Below are positions 21,241 through 21,895 of a stretch of DNA of 21,895 nt, in pieces. The notes beneath the pieces are model-generated. The model worked only from the letters and a program-made list of their open reading frames with translations. It was not told the origin of the DNA and made no database searches. The stretch lies in assembly GCA_032111745.1 (NCBI GenBank), contig JAULUH010000463.1:1-21895 (forward strand), read 5' to 3'. The translations under genes were made by a program, and so were the position numbers. This DNA comes from JAULUH01 sp032111745 (GTDB lineage: Bacteria > Chloroflexota > Anaerolineae > JAAEKA01). Each line of letters starts with the position of its first letter. Within the stretch, counting starts at the first letter, position 1.

Positions 21241-21852
21241 GTGGACCCCGTGCTGGCTGCGCTGCGGCCTGACCTGCAGGCCATCGCCGCGCTGCTGCCG
21301 CCCGGCGCGAAGGTGCTGGACCTGGGCTGCGGCGACGGCGCGTTGCTGGATTACCTGGTGCGCCAGCGGCAGGTGCGAGGGCGGGGCATCGAGCTAAGTG
21401 AGGCGGGGGTGCTGGCCTGCGTGCGCAAGGGCTTGAGCGTGCGGCAGGGACACCTGGAGGAGGGGCTGTCAGACTACCCCAGCGGCAGCTTCGACTACGT
21501 GGTTCTGAGCCAGACCCTGCCCTTCCTGGACGACCCGGCGGCCATCCTGCAGGAGATGCTGCGGGTGGGTCACAGGGCGATCGTTAGCTTCCCCAACTGG
21601 GGCTACTGGCGCTGCCGCCTGCAGCTGCTGCTGGCCGGCTGCATGCCCCAGGCCCCGGACCTGCCCCAGTCCTGGCACGAGGCCCCGCGCTGGCAGGCCT
21701 TCAGCATCACGGATTTCGCACGGCTGACCCGAGCGCTGGGGCTGGATATCATCCACGAGACCTACCTGGCCCACGGCCGGCAGGTGCACATCATCAAGGT
21801 CAAGAACCTGCTGGCGACAACGGCGGTGTTCGTGCTGCAGAGGCACAGGTAG
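21241..21852 (+). CDS. metW: MetW, methyltransferase-fold partner of MetX
   Basis: The 203-residue protein has a class I SAM-dependent methyltransferase fold. LRPDLQAIAALLPPGAKVLD leads into LGCGDGALLDYL (motif I), followed by FDYVVLSQTLPFLDDP and the MetW-specific SFPNWGYWRCRLQLL. In other bacteria MetW binds MetX and is needed for its full activity, so the adjacency is functional. There are two possible GTG starts. 21241 has GAGG 5 bases upstream and is used here; 21235 overlaps the metX stop as GTGA and would add two residues. The window ends 43 bases after its stop and no further gene is seen. Confidence 0.92.
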   Translation: MDPVLAALRPDLQAIAALLPPGAKVLDLGCGDGALLDYLVRQRQVRGRGIELSEAGVLACVRKGLSVRQGHLEEGLSDYPSGSFDYVVLSQTLPFLDDPAAILQEMLRVGHRAIVSFPNWGYWRCRLQLLLAGCMPQAPDLPQSWHEAPRWQAFSITDFARLTRALGLDIIHETYLAHGRQVHIIKVKNLLATTAVFVLQRHR

Positions 21853-21895
21853 ACGGGAGGGCGAAACGCGATCCCATCAACTGTTTTTCCCGGAG

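Overview
This is a GC-rich bacterial window. The gene families (SAM-I riboswitch with metY-metX-metW, CHAT protease with TPR partner, scpB followed by HTH genes), the many intergenic palindromes and a GTAGGGGC-type repeat suggest a member of the Chloroflexota, perhaps near Anaerolineae or Caldilineae. That placement is inference: there is no rRNA or other decisive marker here.

Layout, left to right. 1-848 (+): 3' part of an MFS transporter. 882-1106 (+): promoter, tRNA-His(GTG) and terminator. 1152-1652 (+): HNH endonuclease. 1675-1857 (-): a compact unit with a sigma70 promoter, a perfect Shine-Dalgarno, a 16-codon ORF and a UACG-capped terminator. 1869-3956 (-): sfsA and a membrane-anchored HExxH protein. 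4120-6385 (-): scpB followed by two overlapping genes that each join an XRE-type helix-turn-helix to a C-terminal Sm/Hfq-like domain. 6386-6879: a 494-base non-coding leader with a promoter. 6880-10293 (-): an operon of an Lrp/AsnC regulator, an aldehyde dehydrogenase and a Cys/Met-type PLP enzyme. 10449-15484 (-): CHAT protease, membrane TPR protein, SH3b protein and LCAT/PDAT-type lipase. 15632-15764: a long imperfect palindromic element. 15778-18247: a nitrilase-family amidohydrolase divergent from a TPR protein plus aldo/keto reductase operon. 18370-21852 (+): promoter, SAM-I riboswitch, metY, metX, metW.

How the genes work together. The right end is a self-contained methionine branch: MetX (with MetW) acylates homoserine, MetY sulfhydrylates the ester, and SAM closes the riboswitch. 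The CHAT to lipase block reads as a candidate conflict or signalling module: a peptidase, a membrane TPR protein sharing a 24-residue motif with the peptidase tail, an exported SH3b protein, and a lipase that could be the effector. The scpB-linked HTH/Sm-like pair is the most unusual protein architecture here and may be nucleic-acid-binding machinery standing in for, or parallel to, Hfq.

All calls come from reading the sequence; no database search was run.
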